Shown: positions 1-8,915 of the stretch, piece by piece | How positions within the stretch are numbered: position 1 is the stretch's first letter | How the letters are laid out: every line of letters starts with the position of its first letter | NCBI GenBank assembly: GCA_937995835.1 | Contig: CALKIV010000104.1 | Coordinates: 23,625 to 87,624, forward strand | Direction of reading: 5' to 3' | Source: an uncultured Dysgonomonas sp. | GTDB lineage: Bacteria > Bacteroidota > Bacteroidia > Bacteroidales > Dysgonomonadaceae | Length of the DNA: 64,000 nt | Made by a program: the position numbers and the translations under genes | The notes under the pieces: generated by a model | What the model was told of the DNA's origin: nothing | What the model saw: the letters and a program-made list of their open reading frames with translations, nothing else | The model's database searches: none

Positions 1-2241
1 ACCGTTCCTGAGCAAACCACTACTTGGCGATTCAGAGCCTTTGCTCACGACAAAGAAGGTCAGGTGGGTATGCTAGAAAAAATGGTGGTTACTAGCAAGG
101 AATTGCAAATCACACCGAATATGCCACGTTTTATCCGTCAAGGAGATGTGACAAGTATTTCTACAAAAATTTCTAATCTGTCGGAAGGAGCGTTAAGTGG
201 TGAGGTGTCGATCGAATTTTTCAATGTTATTGACGAAAAAATAATTAAGCTGAAAGTGAAAGATGCCAAACAAAAATTCTCGTTGGCAGAAGGAGCTTCC
301 AGTGCTGCATCTTGGACTTTCGACGTACCTAGTGACATGGATATGTTAGGGGTGAGAATTGTGGCTCAGTCTGCTACGTTTAGCGATGGAGAACAACATG
401 CTCTGGTGGTGCTTCCTAACCGTATGTTGGTGACCGAAACTATGCCTGTGGATGTTACTAAGGTGGGTGAACAGACCTTCACGATGGACAAGTTGGTGAA
501 TAATAAATCTAAAACGTTGGACAATTATAAACTGACTTTCGAATTTGCTTCCAACCCTGCTTGGTATGCTGTTCAGGCTTTGCCGACATTGAGCAATCCG
601 ACAAATGAGAATGCTTTGAACTGGTTTGCTAGTTACTATGTCAACAGTTTTGGAGCGTCCTTGATGAAGCAATATCCGAAGGTGAAAAATGTGATCAACG
701 CTTGGCTAGCACAAGGAGGTACAAAAGAGACATTGGTTTCTAAATTGAGCAAGAATGAAGAGCTGAAAACTATTCTTTTGGAAGAGACACCTTGGGTGAT
801 GGATGCTAAAAAAGAGACTGAACAAATGCAACGCTTATCGTTGTTGTTCGATTTGAATAATACGAATCAACAAACATCTGTAGCCTTGGCGAAGTTGAAA
901 GACTTGCAGACTCCGGATGGCGGATGGTCTTGGTATAAGGGATTGTATTCTAGCCGAAGCATCACTCAATATGTGTTATTTGGTTTTGCCAATCTGCAAC
1001 ATGTAGCTATGGTGGAACATCCGGAGCAAGTGAAATATATGCAAATGGATGCTTTGAAATATGTCGATAAGATGATTGCTGAAGACTTTAGTAATCTCAA
1101 AAAATATGATAAAAACTGGAAAGACAGTAAGAGCATAAGCACCATGCAATTAGAATATCTGTATGTCAGAGCTATGTATCGCGATATCCCAATCAGTAAG
1201 GAAGCTCGTGAGGCAGAACGTTTCTACACGGAGGTGGTAAGCAAAAATTGGACAAACCTGAATCTTTATGAGAAAAGTCTATTGGCTGTTCTTGGTAAAC
1301 AATCAGGAAATAAGATGTTGGCTGACAAGATTACCCAATCTATCAGAGAGCATGCAACGACCAATGACGAGATGGGAATGTATTGGGCAAACAACAAGAA
1401 CCGAGTGTTTACCTCTATGTCTGCTGTCTGCTCGCACCTATTTATAATGGAAGCACTAAAAGAAAACGGTGCAAGCATTGAAGAGCAAAATATGATGAAA
1501 CGTTGGTTGGTGAAACAAAAACAAACAGCTGTTTGGGAAAGCACCAATGCTACGATTCATGCCATCGGAGTGCTATTGGCAGATGGTAGCAACTGGTTTG
1601 AAGATGATTCGAATCCTGAAATAAAAGTAGGTAAGACCGTGCTGACACCAGCCAAGAGAGAATTGGCTACAGGCTACTTTAAAAACTCTTGGACGGCATC
1701 AGAAATGAAACCCAATATGGGACATGTCACCATCACCAGCCAAGACAGTAAGCCTGCTTATGGAGCGCTATACTGGCAATATTATGAGGATCTGGATAAG
1801 ATAGAAAAGCAAGATGGCGCCTTGAATATCAACAAAGAGTTGTATAAAGAACAAGTAAACGAGAAAGGCAAAGTATTGGTTAAGATCACAGAAGAAGAGC
1901 CTCTGAAAGTAGGCGACAAAGTGGTGGTTCGTCTTGTGGTGCGTACCGACCGAGATATGGAATTTGTACAACTGAAAGACATGCGTGCAGCCTGTTTCGA
2001 GCCTGTAAGTTCTCGTTCGGGTGTCGTATGGCAAGATAAGGCTATCTATTATCAGGCAGTGAAGGATGCATCTACAAATTTCTATTTCGATGTAATGCCA
2101 AAAGGAACTTATGTGTTCGAATATCAAGTATATGTCAGCAGAGCAGGTGAATATAGCAATGGTATCACCAGTTTGCAATGTGCTTATGCTCCTGAGTTTA
2201 CATCGCATACAGCAGGCATTAAAGTGACAGTGAAAGAATGA
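1..2241 (+). CDS. Bacterial alpha-2-macroglobulin family protein, C-terminal part (5' end outside window)
   Basis: The reading frame is open from base 1, so this is the C-terminal 746 residues of a longer protein. The visible part begins in the A2M domain (TTWRFRAFAHDKEG, then RFIRQGD) and continues into a helical domain with GGWSWYKG, typical of the A2M thioester-domain toroid, and ends in a beta-rich receptor-binding-like domain. Family members are large periplasmic or lipid-anchored protease traps. The CxEQ thioester motif expected in the toroid is not visible; the equivalent region reads NPTNENALNWF, so this looks like a thioester-less member. The stop overlaps the next gene by 4 bases (ATGA), implying co-translation with the L,D-transpeptidase-like gene. 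The family call is firm; the function as a protease trap is inferred. Confidence 0.88.
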   Translation, partial: TVPEQTTTWRFRAFAHDKEGQVGMLEKMVVTSKELQITPNMPRFIRQGDVTSISTKISNLSEGALSGEVSIEFFNVIDEKIIKLKVKDAKQKFSLAEGASSAASWTFDVPSDMDMLGVRIVAQSATFSDGEQHALVVLPNRMLVTETMPVDVTKVGEQTFTMDKLVNNKSKTLDNYKLTFEFASNPAWYAVQALPTLSNPTNENALNWFASYYVNSFGASLMKQYPKVKNVINAWLAQGGTKETLVSKLSKNEELKTILLEETPWVMDAKKETEQMQRLSLLFDLNNTNQQTSVALAKLKDLQTPDGGWSWYKGLYSSRSITQYVLFGFANLQHVAMVEHPEQVKYMQMDALKYVDKMIAEDFSNLKKYDKNWKDSKSISTMQLEYLYVRAMYRDIPISKEAREAERFYTEVVSKNWTNLNLYEKSLLAVLGKQSGNKMLADKITQSIREHATTNDEMGMYWANNKNRVFTSMSAVCSHLFIMEALKENGASIEEQNMMKRWLVKQKQTAVWESTNATIHAIGVLLADGSNWFEDDSNPEIKVGKTVLTPAKRELATGYFKNSWTASEMKPNMGHVTITSQDSKPAYGALYWQYYEDLDKIEKQDGALNINKELYKEQVNEKGKVLVKITEEEPLKVGDKVVVRLVVRTDRDMEFVQLKDMRAACFEPVSSRSGVVWQDKAIYYQAVKDASTNFYFDVMPKGTYVFEYQVYVSRAGEYSNGITSLQCAYAPEFTSHTAGIKVTVKE

Positions 2242-2924
2242 AACACAGTATAATTGCCACCATTGTTCTCTTCATCATCTTGATAGGTGCATTTATTTAT
2301 GGAGGACGCCTAACGAGTGTGACTAACGACCTAAAAGAGAAAGCAATGTTGGAAGAAGTTCGCAAACAAGAAGAAAAAGAGGCTCAGGCTTTAGCTTTCA
2401 GACAACGTCTGAAGGCTAAAGCCGACTCGGCTTATGCTTTTGCTCAAGAGAACGATTTGGATCTGAAGCATGCCTTCTTAGTAGATTTCAGTTTGCATTC
2501 GGGCAAGGACAGGTTTTTTGTTTGGGATTTTGAGGCCGATACAGTTGCCTTTGCTAGTTTGTGTGCACATGGAGTGGGCAAGGGGAGCAACAGAAGCTCC
2601 TATACTGACATTAAATTTAGTAATGTAGAGAATAGTTATACCTCTTCTTTAGGGAAATATAAGACGGGTATTCGTTCTTACAGTCAATGGGGCATCAATG
2701 TGCATTACAAACTGCATGGTTTGGAAAAAACAAACGATAATGCCTTTAAACGCATTGTGGTTTTGCACTCTTATGGGCTTGTGCCACAGTCGGAAATCTA
2801 TCCCGCACATTTGCCTTTAGGCTATAGCCAAGGCTGTCCGGTGATCAACGATGAGGTGATGAGGCAAGTGGATGCATTGATGAAACAGAAGGATAAAGAC
2901 TTAGTGCTATGGATTTATAACTAA
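2238..2924 (+). CDS. Murein L,D-transpeptidase catalytic domain-like protein (YkuD_2 type)
   Basis: This 228-residue protein has an N-terminal signal anchor (residues 4-24) followed by a charged stretch rich in Glu, Lys and Gln (about 33-55), then a globular domain. The C-terminal half carries IVVLHSYG and GYSQGCPVIND, matching the His and SxGC signature of the YkuD_2 family, whose Cys is the presumed nucleophile. Such proteins are expected to act in the periplasm on peptidoglycan stem peptides, although this subfamily is poorly characterised. It overlaps the A2M gene by 4 bases and is the last gene before a hairpin at 2946-2980. The fold assignment is confident; the cross-linking activity is inferred from the family. 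Confidence 0.85.
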   Translation: MKHSIIATIVLFIILIGAFIYGGRLTSVTNDLKEKAMLEEVRKQEEKEAQALAFRQRLKAKADSAYAFAQENDLDLKHAFLVDFSLHSGKDRFFVWDFEADTVAFASLCAHGVGKGSNRSSYTDIKFSNVENSYTSSLGKYKTGIRSYSQWGINVHYKLHGLEKTNDNAFKRIVVLHSYGLVPQSEIYPAHLPLGYSQGCPVINDEVMRQVDALMKQKDKDLVLWIYN

Positions 2925-2945
2925 AGCAGATTAGACCAATAAGGC

Positions 2946-2980
2946 AGAAGCCCTTGAAAAATTACTTTTCAGGGGCTTCT
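2946..2980. terminator. Hairpin between convergent genes
   Basis: A 15-base inverted repeat (2946-2960 and 2966-2980, one mismatch) around a 5-base loop lies just after the L,D-transpeptidase gene. Its right arm also encodes the last codons of the minus-strand lipoprotein. Neither side has a long T-run, so termination is likely but not certain. Confidence 0.5.
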
Positions 2981-3633
2981 TCTGTATATCCATGTTGCTT
3001 CAAAATAGTCTCTCGGCTGACGACACGTATCTTAGTGCCATCCTTCACTTCTGCCCATTCGAAGGTTTCGTTGCCTGCAATATCTATACAGTACACCTTA
3101 TACCAATACTCATCATTTTGGACAGTTTTCCTATATTTTCCATCGTCTTTGTCGACGATAGAGTCAGGAACCACAGTCTGCAAAAGTAATTTGTTGAGCG
3201 TATGCTCCTTTTTGCCAAACATGTTGATTGTTGGCACAGTTTTTAATACAAATGAAACGGAATCTATTCTTTTTTTATCCCCTGCTTCTGTTACTGCTTG
3301 ATCTAGCAGAGTGTCACCCCCTAGGTGTACCATCAAAGCGGAGAGCCCATCCCCTTCATCTGTTAACAGACAGCTGATAGTCAAAGGACTTCCCATAACA
3401 ATGGTGTCGGGTAGGATAGACGGACCTTTTGAAGTATTGTTGAGCACTACATATTTTTTCTCTTTTTTAGCCTGAACTTTATCTTTTAAGAAGTAGATGG
3501 TATCATTTCTATTGAAAGTGATACTCGATATTGTAGGTGGCGTCCTATCATTAGATTTCAGGTCATCGCAAGCCATATTGAGCAATGTGGAACCTAAGAT
3601 TGCAAATAAGATTATATAATTTAATATTTTCAT
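2962..3633 (-). CDS. Lipoprotein of unknown function
   Basis: I place the start at base 3633, giving 223 residues that open with MKILNYIILFAILG and a lipobox ending NMAC, a clear lipoprotein signal; a longer frame to 3672 would bury the signal peptide. The mature part has DRTPPTISSI near its start and several beta-strand-like segments, which suggests an immunoglobulin-like extracellular fold, but I do not recognise a named family. It is transcribed toward the A2M/L,D-transpeptidase pair and its last codons form one arm of the shared hairpin. Likely anchored in the outer or inner membrane; function unknown. Confidence 0.7.
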   Translation of the reverse strand: MKILNYIILFAILGSTLLNMACDDLKSNDRTPPTISSITFNRNDTIYFLKDKVQAKKEKKYVVLNNTSKGPSILPDTIVMGSPLTISCLLTDEGDGLSALMVHLGGDTLLDQAVTEAGDKKRIDSVSFVLKTVPTINMFGKKEHTLNKLLLQTVVPDSIVDKDDGKYRKTVQNDEYWYKVYCIDIAGNETFEWAEVKDGTKIRVVSRETILKQHGYTEEAPEK

Positions 3634-3742
3634 TTTTCTGTCTGGTTTATCCAATAGGCAAAAATAGAACAATTTGGCAAGAAAATAGGAATAGTGGCAG
3701 AGAACTTTCTGTCCAGTGTTCCTGATTCTAGTTAATTTTAAC

Positions 3743-3750
3743 TATCTTTG
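3743..3750 (+). promoter_or_regulatory. Bacteroidota -7 element for mgtE
   Basis: TATCTTTG matches the TAnnTTTG element. No good -33 TTG is seen at the usual distance. It leaves a leader of about 140 bases before the mgtE start, containing a hairpin at 3835-3866. Confidence 0.5.
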
Positions 3751-3834
3751 CGCACGTTTGATTTTTATATGAAAAAATTCCTATCCCCCTTTAATAGGAC
3801 AAATTCTCAAAAAAAAAGAAAACAGAGACATCCC

Positions 3835-3866
3835 AAGAGCCTGATTGATGTGTAATCAATCCTCTT
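3835..3866 (+). other. Hairpin in the mgtE leader
   Basis: AAGAG and GATTGAT pair with ATCAATC and CTCTT around a GTGTA loop, with a three-base bulge. It lies 34 bases before the mgtE start, so it could affect transcription or translation. It does not resemble a classic M-box. Confidence 0.35.
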
Positions 3867-3899
3867 GATTAGTATAAACCTAATAAATGAATAAAAAGG

Positions 3900-5288
3900 A
3901 TGGAGAAAAATCTAGAATATATTGTAAAGCAAAGCTCTCTGATCATCAACAGTGGCGATCTGGAGCAGCTAAAAGACTATTTGGATAGTCTAAACATTTC
4001 TGAGGTTGAATATCTTATCAACGAACTTCCCGAGCATGCAGCATTGATCATCGACACGATGAGCCTGCATCGAGCTATCAGTGTTTTTAGTATACTTGAT
4101 GGCCCCACACAGGAACGAATAATTGACAAACTTCCACGATTTAGAGTATCACAGATCATCAGTGGACTTGCTCCGGACGACCGAACGTCGTTCTTGGGTG
4201 ATTTGGAAGACACTGAAAAATTGCACCGATTGGTTGCCTTGCTTTCGCCGGATGACAGAAAAGAAGTTTTTACACTCCTTTCGTATCCGGAAGATAGTAT
4301 TGGGCGACTGATGACCCCCGATTTTTTAGCCATTGAGGAAGAACAGACTGTGCAAGAAGCATTGGACTATATTCGTATATATGGTAAAGCTTCGGAAACG
4401 ATTGATGTCGTTTATATCCTTAACGAGGAAGGGGTTCTGATTGATGACTTGAGAATCAAACAGCTTCTGATTGCTGACCCACAGCAGTATATTTATGAGC
4501 TGATGGATAAGCGATTGATTTCTCTGAATGCGTATAACACAATAGAGGAAGGAATTATCACCTTTAAGATGAACAATCGTGTGGCATTGCCCGTGATAGA
4601 CGCTAAGGGGATGTTGCTGGGAATTGTGACCATTGACGATATGCTTTGGGCAGCAGATGAAGAGTATTCTGAGGACATGCAGCGTATGGGGGGGACTGCA
4701 GCGTTTGATGAACCTTATCTTGATTTGCCTGTACATCAACTTATTTGGAAGAGGGCAGGTTGGCTGATTATTCTCTTTATTGGAGAATTGCTAACAGCCT
4801 CCGTTATGCAATACTATGAAGATCAGTTGGCTAAGGTGATTGTCTTGGCGATGTTCTTACCATTGATGATCTCCAGTGGAGGTAACAGTGGGTCGCAAGC
4901 ATCTACATTAGTCATTCAGGCGATGGCAACAGGTGAGGTGAAGCTCCGACATTGGTCTCGAGTGTTCAGACGTGAGATCGTTTCAGGTCTTTCTTTGGGG
5001 CTCATTTTGGGTACTATTGGTCTGTTTCGGATCTACATTTGGCATTTGATTTTCCCTAATCTTTATGGCGAAGTATGGCATTTAGTTGGGTTTACTGTAG
5101 CTTTGGCACTCGTGGGAATCGTGCTTTGGGGGTCGTTGATCGGGTCGATGCTTCCTTTTATCTTGAAGAGATTGAAGTTTGATCCAGCTACGTCTTCAGC
5201 TCCATTTGTAGCAACGATTGTAGACGTTACAGGATTAATTATTTATCTGTCTATCGCCGGGTGGATCTTTGGCGACTTGATGGGCTAA
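3900..5288 (+). CDS. mgtE: Magnesium transporter MgtE
   Basis: This 462-residue protein has the standard MgtE layout: a helical cytoplasmic N domain (about 25-130) with RLMTPDFLAIEEEQTV leading into a CBS-domain pair (about 135-255), a connecting helix, and five membrane helices (about 285-460). SGGNSGSQASTLVIQAMATG near residues 325-345 is the conserved pore signature. MgtE is an inner-membrane, Mg2+-gated magnesium channel whose N and CBS domains close the pore when internal Mg2+ is high. It stands alone, followed by a strong terminator. A second Mg2+ transporter, corA, lies at 48.8 kb. The structured leader upstream may add RNA-level control. Confidence 0.96.
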   Translation: MEKNLEYIVKQSSLIINSGDLEQLKDYLDSLNISEVEYLINELPEHAALIIDTMSLHRAISVFSILDGPTQERIIDKLPRFRVSQIISGLAPDDRTSFLGDLEDTEKLHRLVALLSPDDRKEVFTLLSYPEDSIGRLMTPDFLAIEEEQTVQEALDYIRIYGKASETIDVVYILNEEGVLIDDLRIKQLLIADPQQYIYELMDKRLISLNAYNTIEEGIITFKMNNRVALPVIDAKGMLLGIVTIDDMLWAADEEYSEDMQRMGGTAAFDEPYLDLPVHQLIWKRAGWLIILFIGELLTASVMQYYEDQLAKVIVLAMFLPLMISSGGNSGSQASTLVIQAMATGEVKLRHWSRVFRREIVSGLSLGLILGTIGLFRIYIWHLIFPNLYGEVWHLVGFTVALALVGIVLWGSLIGSMLPFILKRLKFDPATSSAPFVATIVDVTGLIIYLSIAGWIFGDLMG

Positions 5289-5313
5289 TAAATAACTTAA
5301 AAACATAAATCAA

Positions 5314-5356
5314 ACAGAGGTTGGCTCAGCTAAAACTGGCAACCTCTGTTTTTTTA
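5314..5356 (+). terminator. Rho-independent terminator after mgtE
   Basis: A perfect 10-base stem (ACAGAGGTTG at 5314-5323, CAACCTCTGT at 5340-5349) is followed by a T-run. Confidence 0.85.
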
Positions 5357-5400
5357 TTTTCTACCGTTATTTTTATTACTTTAGTAAAAAATATTTTCAG

Positions 5401-6162
5401 ATGATTGTAACCCTGTCACCGGCTAAAATTTTAGATTTCGATTCTGAAGTTTCAGCTACAAGCTTTTCGCAAGCTCAGTTCTCGAAAGAGGCTGATGAGC
5501 TCAATGAGTTGATGAAAAAAAAATCTATAGACGATATTGCCATGCTGATGAAAATCAACCCTACATTGGCACAAAGCACTTACGAGTATGTGCACTCCTT
5601 TGATCTGGAACAAGTGCCAAGCCGTCAAGCAGCCTTTGTTTACAATGGTATTGCCTATCAGGGTTTGGATGCAAATACGCTGTCGGCAGACGATTTTGAA
5701 TTTGCCCAAAAGTATTTGGTCATTTTTTCGGGACTCTATGGTATGTTGCGTCCATTGGATATGATAAAGCCCTATCGTTTAGAACTGCAAACCAAGTTGA
5801 AAAATAGGAGAGGAGCTAATCTGTACGACTTTTGGAAAGAGACACTCACCAAGCACTTGAGCCAGATGATGACAGAAGACGATAAGGTGTGGGTAAATCT
5901 TTCGTCTAACGAATATTCTAAGGTTATAGATAAAAAGAAGCTTCCAAAGGGGCATCAAATCATTACGCCCATTTTCAAGGAGGCAAAAGGGGATACGTAT
6001 AAGCAGGTAATTGTTTATGCAAAAAAGGCACGGGGGATGATGGCTCGATTTATCGTTCAAAACAAAATAGATAACACGGAATATCTGAAAGCTTTCGACA
6101 CGGAGGGCTATTGCTACAGCGAGCAGCTGTCGAGTGCCGAAGAATGGGTCTTTATTAGATAG
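5401..6162 (+). CDS. yaaA: Peroxide stress protein YaaA (UPF0246)
   Basis: The 253-residue protein matches the YaaA/DUF328 family over its whole length: MIVTLSPAKILDF at the N-terminus, AFVYNGIAYQGLDA near residue 80, FSGLYGMLRPLD near 110, and KKARGMMARF near 205. In Escherichia coli YaaA limits intracellular iron during peroxide stress and binds DNA; its biochemical activity is still uncertain. It is cytoplasmic and monocistronic here, lying between the mgtE terminator and the gpmA promoter. The family call is firm; the stress role is carried over from E. coli. Confidence 0.95.
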   Translation: MIVTLSPAKILDFDSEVSATSFSQAQFSKEADELNELMKKKSIDDIAMLMKINPTLAQSTYEYVHSFDLEQVPSRQAAFVYNGIAYQGLDANTLSADDFEFAQKYLVIFSGLYGMLRPLDMIKPYRLELQTKLKNRRGANLYDFWKETLTKHLSQMMTEDDKVWVNLSSNEYSKVIDKKKLPKGHQIITPIFKEAKGDTYKQVIVYAKKARGMMARFIVQNKIDNTEYLKAFDTEGYCYSEQLSSAEEWVFIR

Positions 6163-6263
6163 TGCTTTTCTATAATATAATAGCTCCTAAAAAGTTCGGA
6201 AGTGGAAGCCATAAAAAGAACGATAAATTATTATTATAAATTTATAGAGGAGCAAAAATTAGC

Positions 6264-6294
6264 TTGCAAAATCACTAATTTAACATTATCTTTG
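6264..6294 (+). promoter_or_regulatory. Promoter of gpmA
   Basis: TTG at 6264-6266 and TATCTTTG at 6287-6294 are 20 bases apart, an excellent match to the Bacteroidota sigma-ABfr promoter. The start codon is 39 bases downstream. Confidence 0.75.
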
Positions 6295-6333
6295 AGCAGT
6301 AAAATTTAAAGAAATAAATTAAAATCATAGGAT

Positions 6334-7080
6334 ATGAAAAGAGTTGTATTGATACGCCATGGTGAAAGTACATGGAACAAAGAAAACCGTTTTACAGGAT
6401 GGACAGATGTTGATTTGACTGAGCACGGGATGCAAGAAGCAATCAAAGCTGGTCAACTGTTGAAAAAAGAAGGCTTCAAATTTACAAAAGCCTATACATC
6501 TTTCTTGAAAAGAGCCAACAAAACTCTGAATACAATTCTAGATCAAATGGATTTGGACTGGATTCCGGTAGAAAAATGCTGGAGACTGAACGAAAAACAT
6601 TATGGAATGCTTCAAGGATTGAACAAAGCTGAGACTGCTGAAAAATACGGTGACGAGCAAGTTTTGATCTGGAGAAGAAGCTATGACGTGCCACCTACAC
6701 CATTGGCAGAAGACGATCCTCGTTCTCCATTGATGGATCCAAGATATAAAGGAGTAGACAAAAAAGATCTTCCATTGACAGAAGCTCTTAAAGATACTGT
6801 TGAGCGTATCCTTCCTTACTGGAATGATGTGATTTTCCCAGATGTTATGAAACAAGGAGAAGTGATCGTTGCAGCTCATGGAAATAGCCTTCGTGGCATC
6901 ATCAAACACCTAAAAGGTATTTCTGATAGCGATATCGTTTCGCTAAACTTGCCAACTGCTGTGCCTTATGTATTCGAATTTGATGATAATGGAAAACTAG
7001 TGAAAGACTATTTCCTAGGAGATCCAGAAGAAATCAAAAAACTAATGGATGCTGTAGCAAACCAAGGAAAGAAAAAATAA
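6334..7080 (+). CDS. gpmA: 2,3-bisphosphoglycerate-dependent phosphoglycerate mutase
   Basis: This 248-residue enzyme interconverts 3- and 2-phosphoglycerate in glycolysis and gluconeogenesis. It has the RHGESTWN motif at residues 8-15, whose His is phosphorylated in the reaction, GWTDVDLTEHG shortly after, LNEKHYGMLQG near residue 90, and VAAHGNSLRG near 180 with the second catalytic His. Length and motifs match the cofactor-dependent GpmA class. It has its own near-consensus promoter and a strong terminator, so it is probably a single-gene unit, as expected for a highly expressed glycolytic enzyme. Confidence 0.98.
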   Translation: MKRVVLIRHGESTWNKENRFTGWTDVDLTEHGMQEAIKAGQLLKKEGFKFTKAYTSFLKRANKTLNTILDQMDLDWIPVEKCWRLNEKHYGMLQGLNKAETAEKYGDEQVLIWRRSYDVPPTPLAEDDPRSPLMDPRYKGVDKKDLPLTEALKDTVERILPYWNDVIFPDVMKQGEVIVAAHGNSLRGIIKHLKGISDSDIVSLNLPTAVPYVFEFDDNGKLVKDYFLGDPEEIKKLMDAVANQGKKK

Positions 7081-7105
7081 GTTTTTATTTCTGAAATAAA
7101 TAATG

Positions 7106-7146
7106 AAAACAGAATAGGTGCTAAATACTTATTCTGTTTTTTTATT
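7106..7146 (+). terminator. Rho-independent terminator after gpmA
   Basis: A perfect 11-base stem (7106-7116 and 7130-7140) with a 13-base loop is followed by a T-run. Confidence 0.85.
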
Positions 7147-7183
7147 CTCTATCTTTATAAATATATCAAGATATACTACCAGT

Positions 7184-8146
7184 ATGAAAAAAACGATATT
7201 ACTGTTAACTCTCAGCTTGTTATGCTTGACTTCTTATGCTCAACTTCTGAGCAAAGAACAGGCTATTGTGTTAAAGACCTCTACAGGTGATCTTCATGGC
7301 ACTTTGAGAGTACCTATAAGCAATGTAAAAGTTCCTATAGCAATCCTTATAGCTGGTTCTGGCCCTACGGATAGAGATGGCAATCAGCCAAATATGAAAA
7401 ATAACTCTTTAAAGATGTTGGCAGATGCTTTGTATCAGAACAATATAGCGACACTCTGTTTTGATAAGAGAGGGATAGGGCAAAGTAAATTGGCTGGAAT
7501 GAAAGAGTCTGAATTGCGTTTCGAAGATTATGTCAATGATGTGCGTGGTTGGGCAACGCTTCTTTCGCAAGATAATCGCTTCTTGTCTGTTTCCATAATA
7601 GGACATAGTGAGGGGGCACTTATTGGTCTAATTGCTTCAAAAAATAATACTAAGATATCTAAGTATATATCTATTGCTGGGCTAGGTGAGCCCGCTTCTA
7701 AAATATTGAAAAAGCAGTTGGACAAACAGTTGATAGGACAGCCTCAGGCGCTAAGAGATCAAGTATCGTTTTGCATTGATCAACTGGAACAAGGCAAACA
7801 AATAGAAAATGTGCCGGTAAGTCTGAATACGCTTTTTCGCCCAAGTGTGCAACCGTATATGATTTCATGGTTTAGATATAATCCACAAAAAGAAATAGCA
7901 GAACTCTCTATTCCTATTTTGATAGTGCAAGGAACGATGGACATACAAGTTTCTGTTGAGCAGTCGGAGCTGTTGGTGATGGGAAATAAGAAAGCTGAAA
8001 AAGTTATTATTGATAATATGGATCATGTGATGAAGAACTCTAAGAGTAAAGATACCCAAAGTCAGTTAATTGGTTCTTATAATAATCCTACAAGCTCTCT
8101 AAATGGAGATCTAGTGAAAAATGTTGTAGAGTTTCTGAAGAAATAA
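7184..8146 (+). CDS. Secreted alpha/beta hydrolase
   Basis: I choose the start at 7184, which gives 320 residues opening with a signal peptide (MKKTILLLTLSLLCLTSYAQ); the longer frame from 7118 runs through the gpmA terminator. The hydrolase core shows LIAGSGPTDRDG (oxyanion region), FDKRGIGQS, the nucleophile elbow GHSEG near residues 139-143, an Asp in VQGTMDIQVS near 252, and the His in MDHVMK near 280, so the triad looks complete. The substrate is unknown; esterase or peptidase activity in the periplasm is most likely. It is a monocistronic gene between gpmA and rplY. Confidence 0.88.
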   Translation: MKKTILLLTLSLLCLTSYAQLLSKEQAIVLKTSTGDLHGTLRVPISNVKVPIAILIAGSGPTDRDGNQPNMKNNSLKMLADALYQNNIATLCFDKRGIGQSKLAGMKESELRFEDYVNDVRGWATLLSQDNRFLSVSIIGHSEGALIGLIASKNNTKISKYISIAGLGEPASKILKKQLDKQLIGQPQALRDQVSFCIDQLEQGKQIENVPVSLNTLFRPSVQPYMISWFRYNPQKEIAELSIPILIVQGTMDIQVSVEQSELLVMGNKKAEKVIIDNMDHVMKNSKSKDTQSQLIGSYNNPTSSLNGDLVKNVVEFLKK

Positions 8147-8221
8147 AATCATATTGCACAAAAGGATAAAAGAGTACAAAATATAGCAATATAAAATATA
8201 GGAAATAAATAGAATTTGATT

Positions 8222-8229
8222 TACCTTTG
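8222..8229 (+). promoter_or_regulatory. -7 element for the rplY operon
   Basis: TACCTTTG fits TAnnTTTG and lies 78 bases before the rplY start, after the hydrolase gene. No -33 TTG stands at the right distance. Confidence 0.5.
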
Positions 8230-8306
8230 CATCGCTTTTATTATGCGCCCGTGTGATGGGAATAAGGAAGCATCCTTTATTTGAGTAACACATTTAAAAA
8301 TTTAAA

Positions 8307-8894
8307 ATGAAAACGTACAAATTAGCAGGTCAAGAAAGAACAGACTTAGGAAAAAAAGTAACTAAAGAATTACGTGCACAAGGAGCAGTTCCAGCAGTAG
8401 TCTATGGTGGTGAAAAAGATGGAAAAGCAGTACATTTCACTGTGCAAAGTAGCGAAATTCGCAACTTGATCTATTCTCCAGATGTATTCATGGTAGAATT
8501 GACAGTTGGAAAAGAAAAAATTAAATCAGTACTTCATGAAATTCAATTCCACCCAGTTACTGATGCAGTACTTCACCTTGACTTCTTACACATATTTGAC
8601 GATCGTCCGATGGTTGTAGAACTTCCTATCGAATTCAAAGGACTTGCTGCCGGTGTTAGAGCAGGGGGTAGATTGACTACTGATATGCGTAAACTAAAAG
8701 TGAAAGGTCTATTGAAAGATATGCCAGAGAGACTAACTGTTGATGTTACAGCTCTAGAGCTAGGACATACTATCCAAGTTGGAGAATTGAACTTCGAAGG
8801 TCTTGAACTATTGAACGCAGAAAACGCTGTAGTATGTAGAGTTAGATTGACTCGTGCAGCTAGAGGTGCAGCAGCTAAAGAAGGTGCTAAATAA
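8307..8894 (+). CDS. rplY: 50S ribosomal protein L25 / general stress protein Ctc
   Basis: This 195-residue protein is the long, two-domain (CTC-type) form of L25, which binds 5S rRNA in the large subunit. The N-terminal L25 domain (about 1-90) has GKKVTKELRAQGAVPAVVYG, and the C-terminal TL5-like beta domain (about 95-185) has HLDFLHIFDDRPMVVELPIEF. The Ala-rich, basic tail is common in Bacteroidota. It begins a compact plus-strand cluster rplY-pth-S4-era, with 21 bases to pth, all concerned with the ribosome or translation. Confidence 0.97.
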   Translation: MKTYKLAGQERTDLGKKVTKELRAQGAVPAVVYGGEKDGKAVHFTVQSSEIRNLIYSPDVFMVELTVGKEKIKSVLHEIQFHPVTDAVLHLDFLHIFDDRPMVVELPIEFKGLAAGVRAGGRLTTDMRKLKVKGLLKDMPERLTVDVTALELGHTIQVGELNFEGLELLNAENAVVCRVRLTRAARGAAAKEGAK

Positions 8895-8915
8895 ATAGAA
8901 GATTATTAGAAATCA

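Noticed and set aside
346..672. Minus-strand frame of 108 residues inside the A2M gene
   Set aside because: It lies wholly antisense to a well-supported gene and shows no signal peptide or domain; shadow frame.
1768..2208. Minus-strand frame of 146 residues in the A2M gene
   Set aside because: Antisense and biased to Ile/Cys/His from the opposite strand; no independent evidence.
4326..4739. Minus-strand frame of 137 residues in mgtE
   Set aside because: Antisense to the CBS/transporter coding sequence; no protein-like features.
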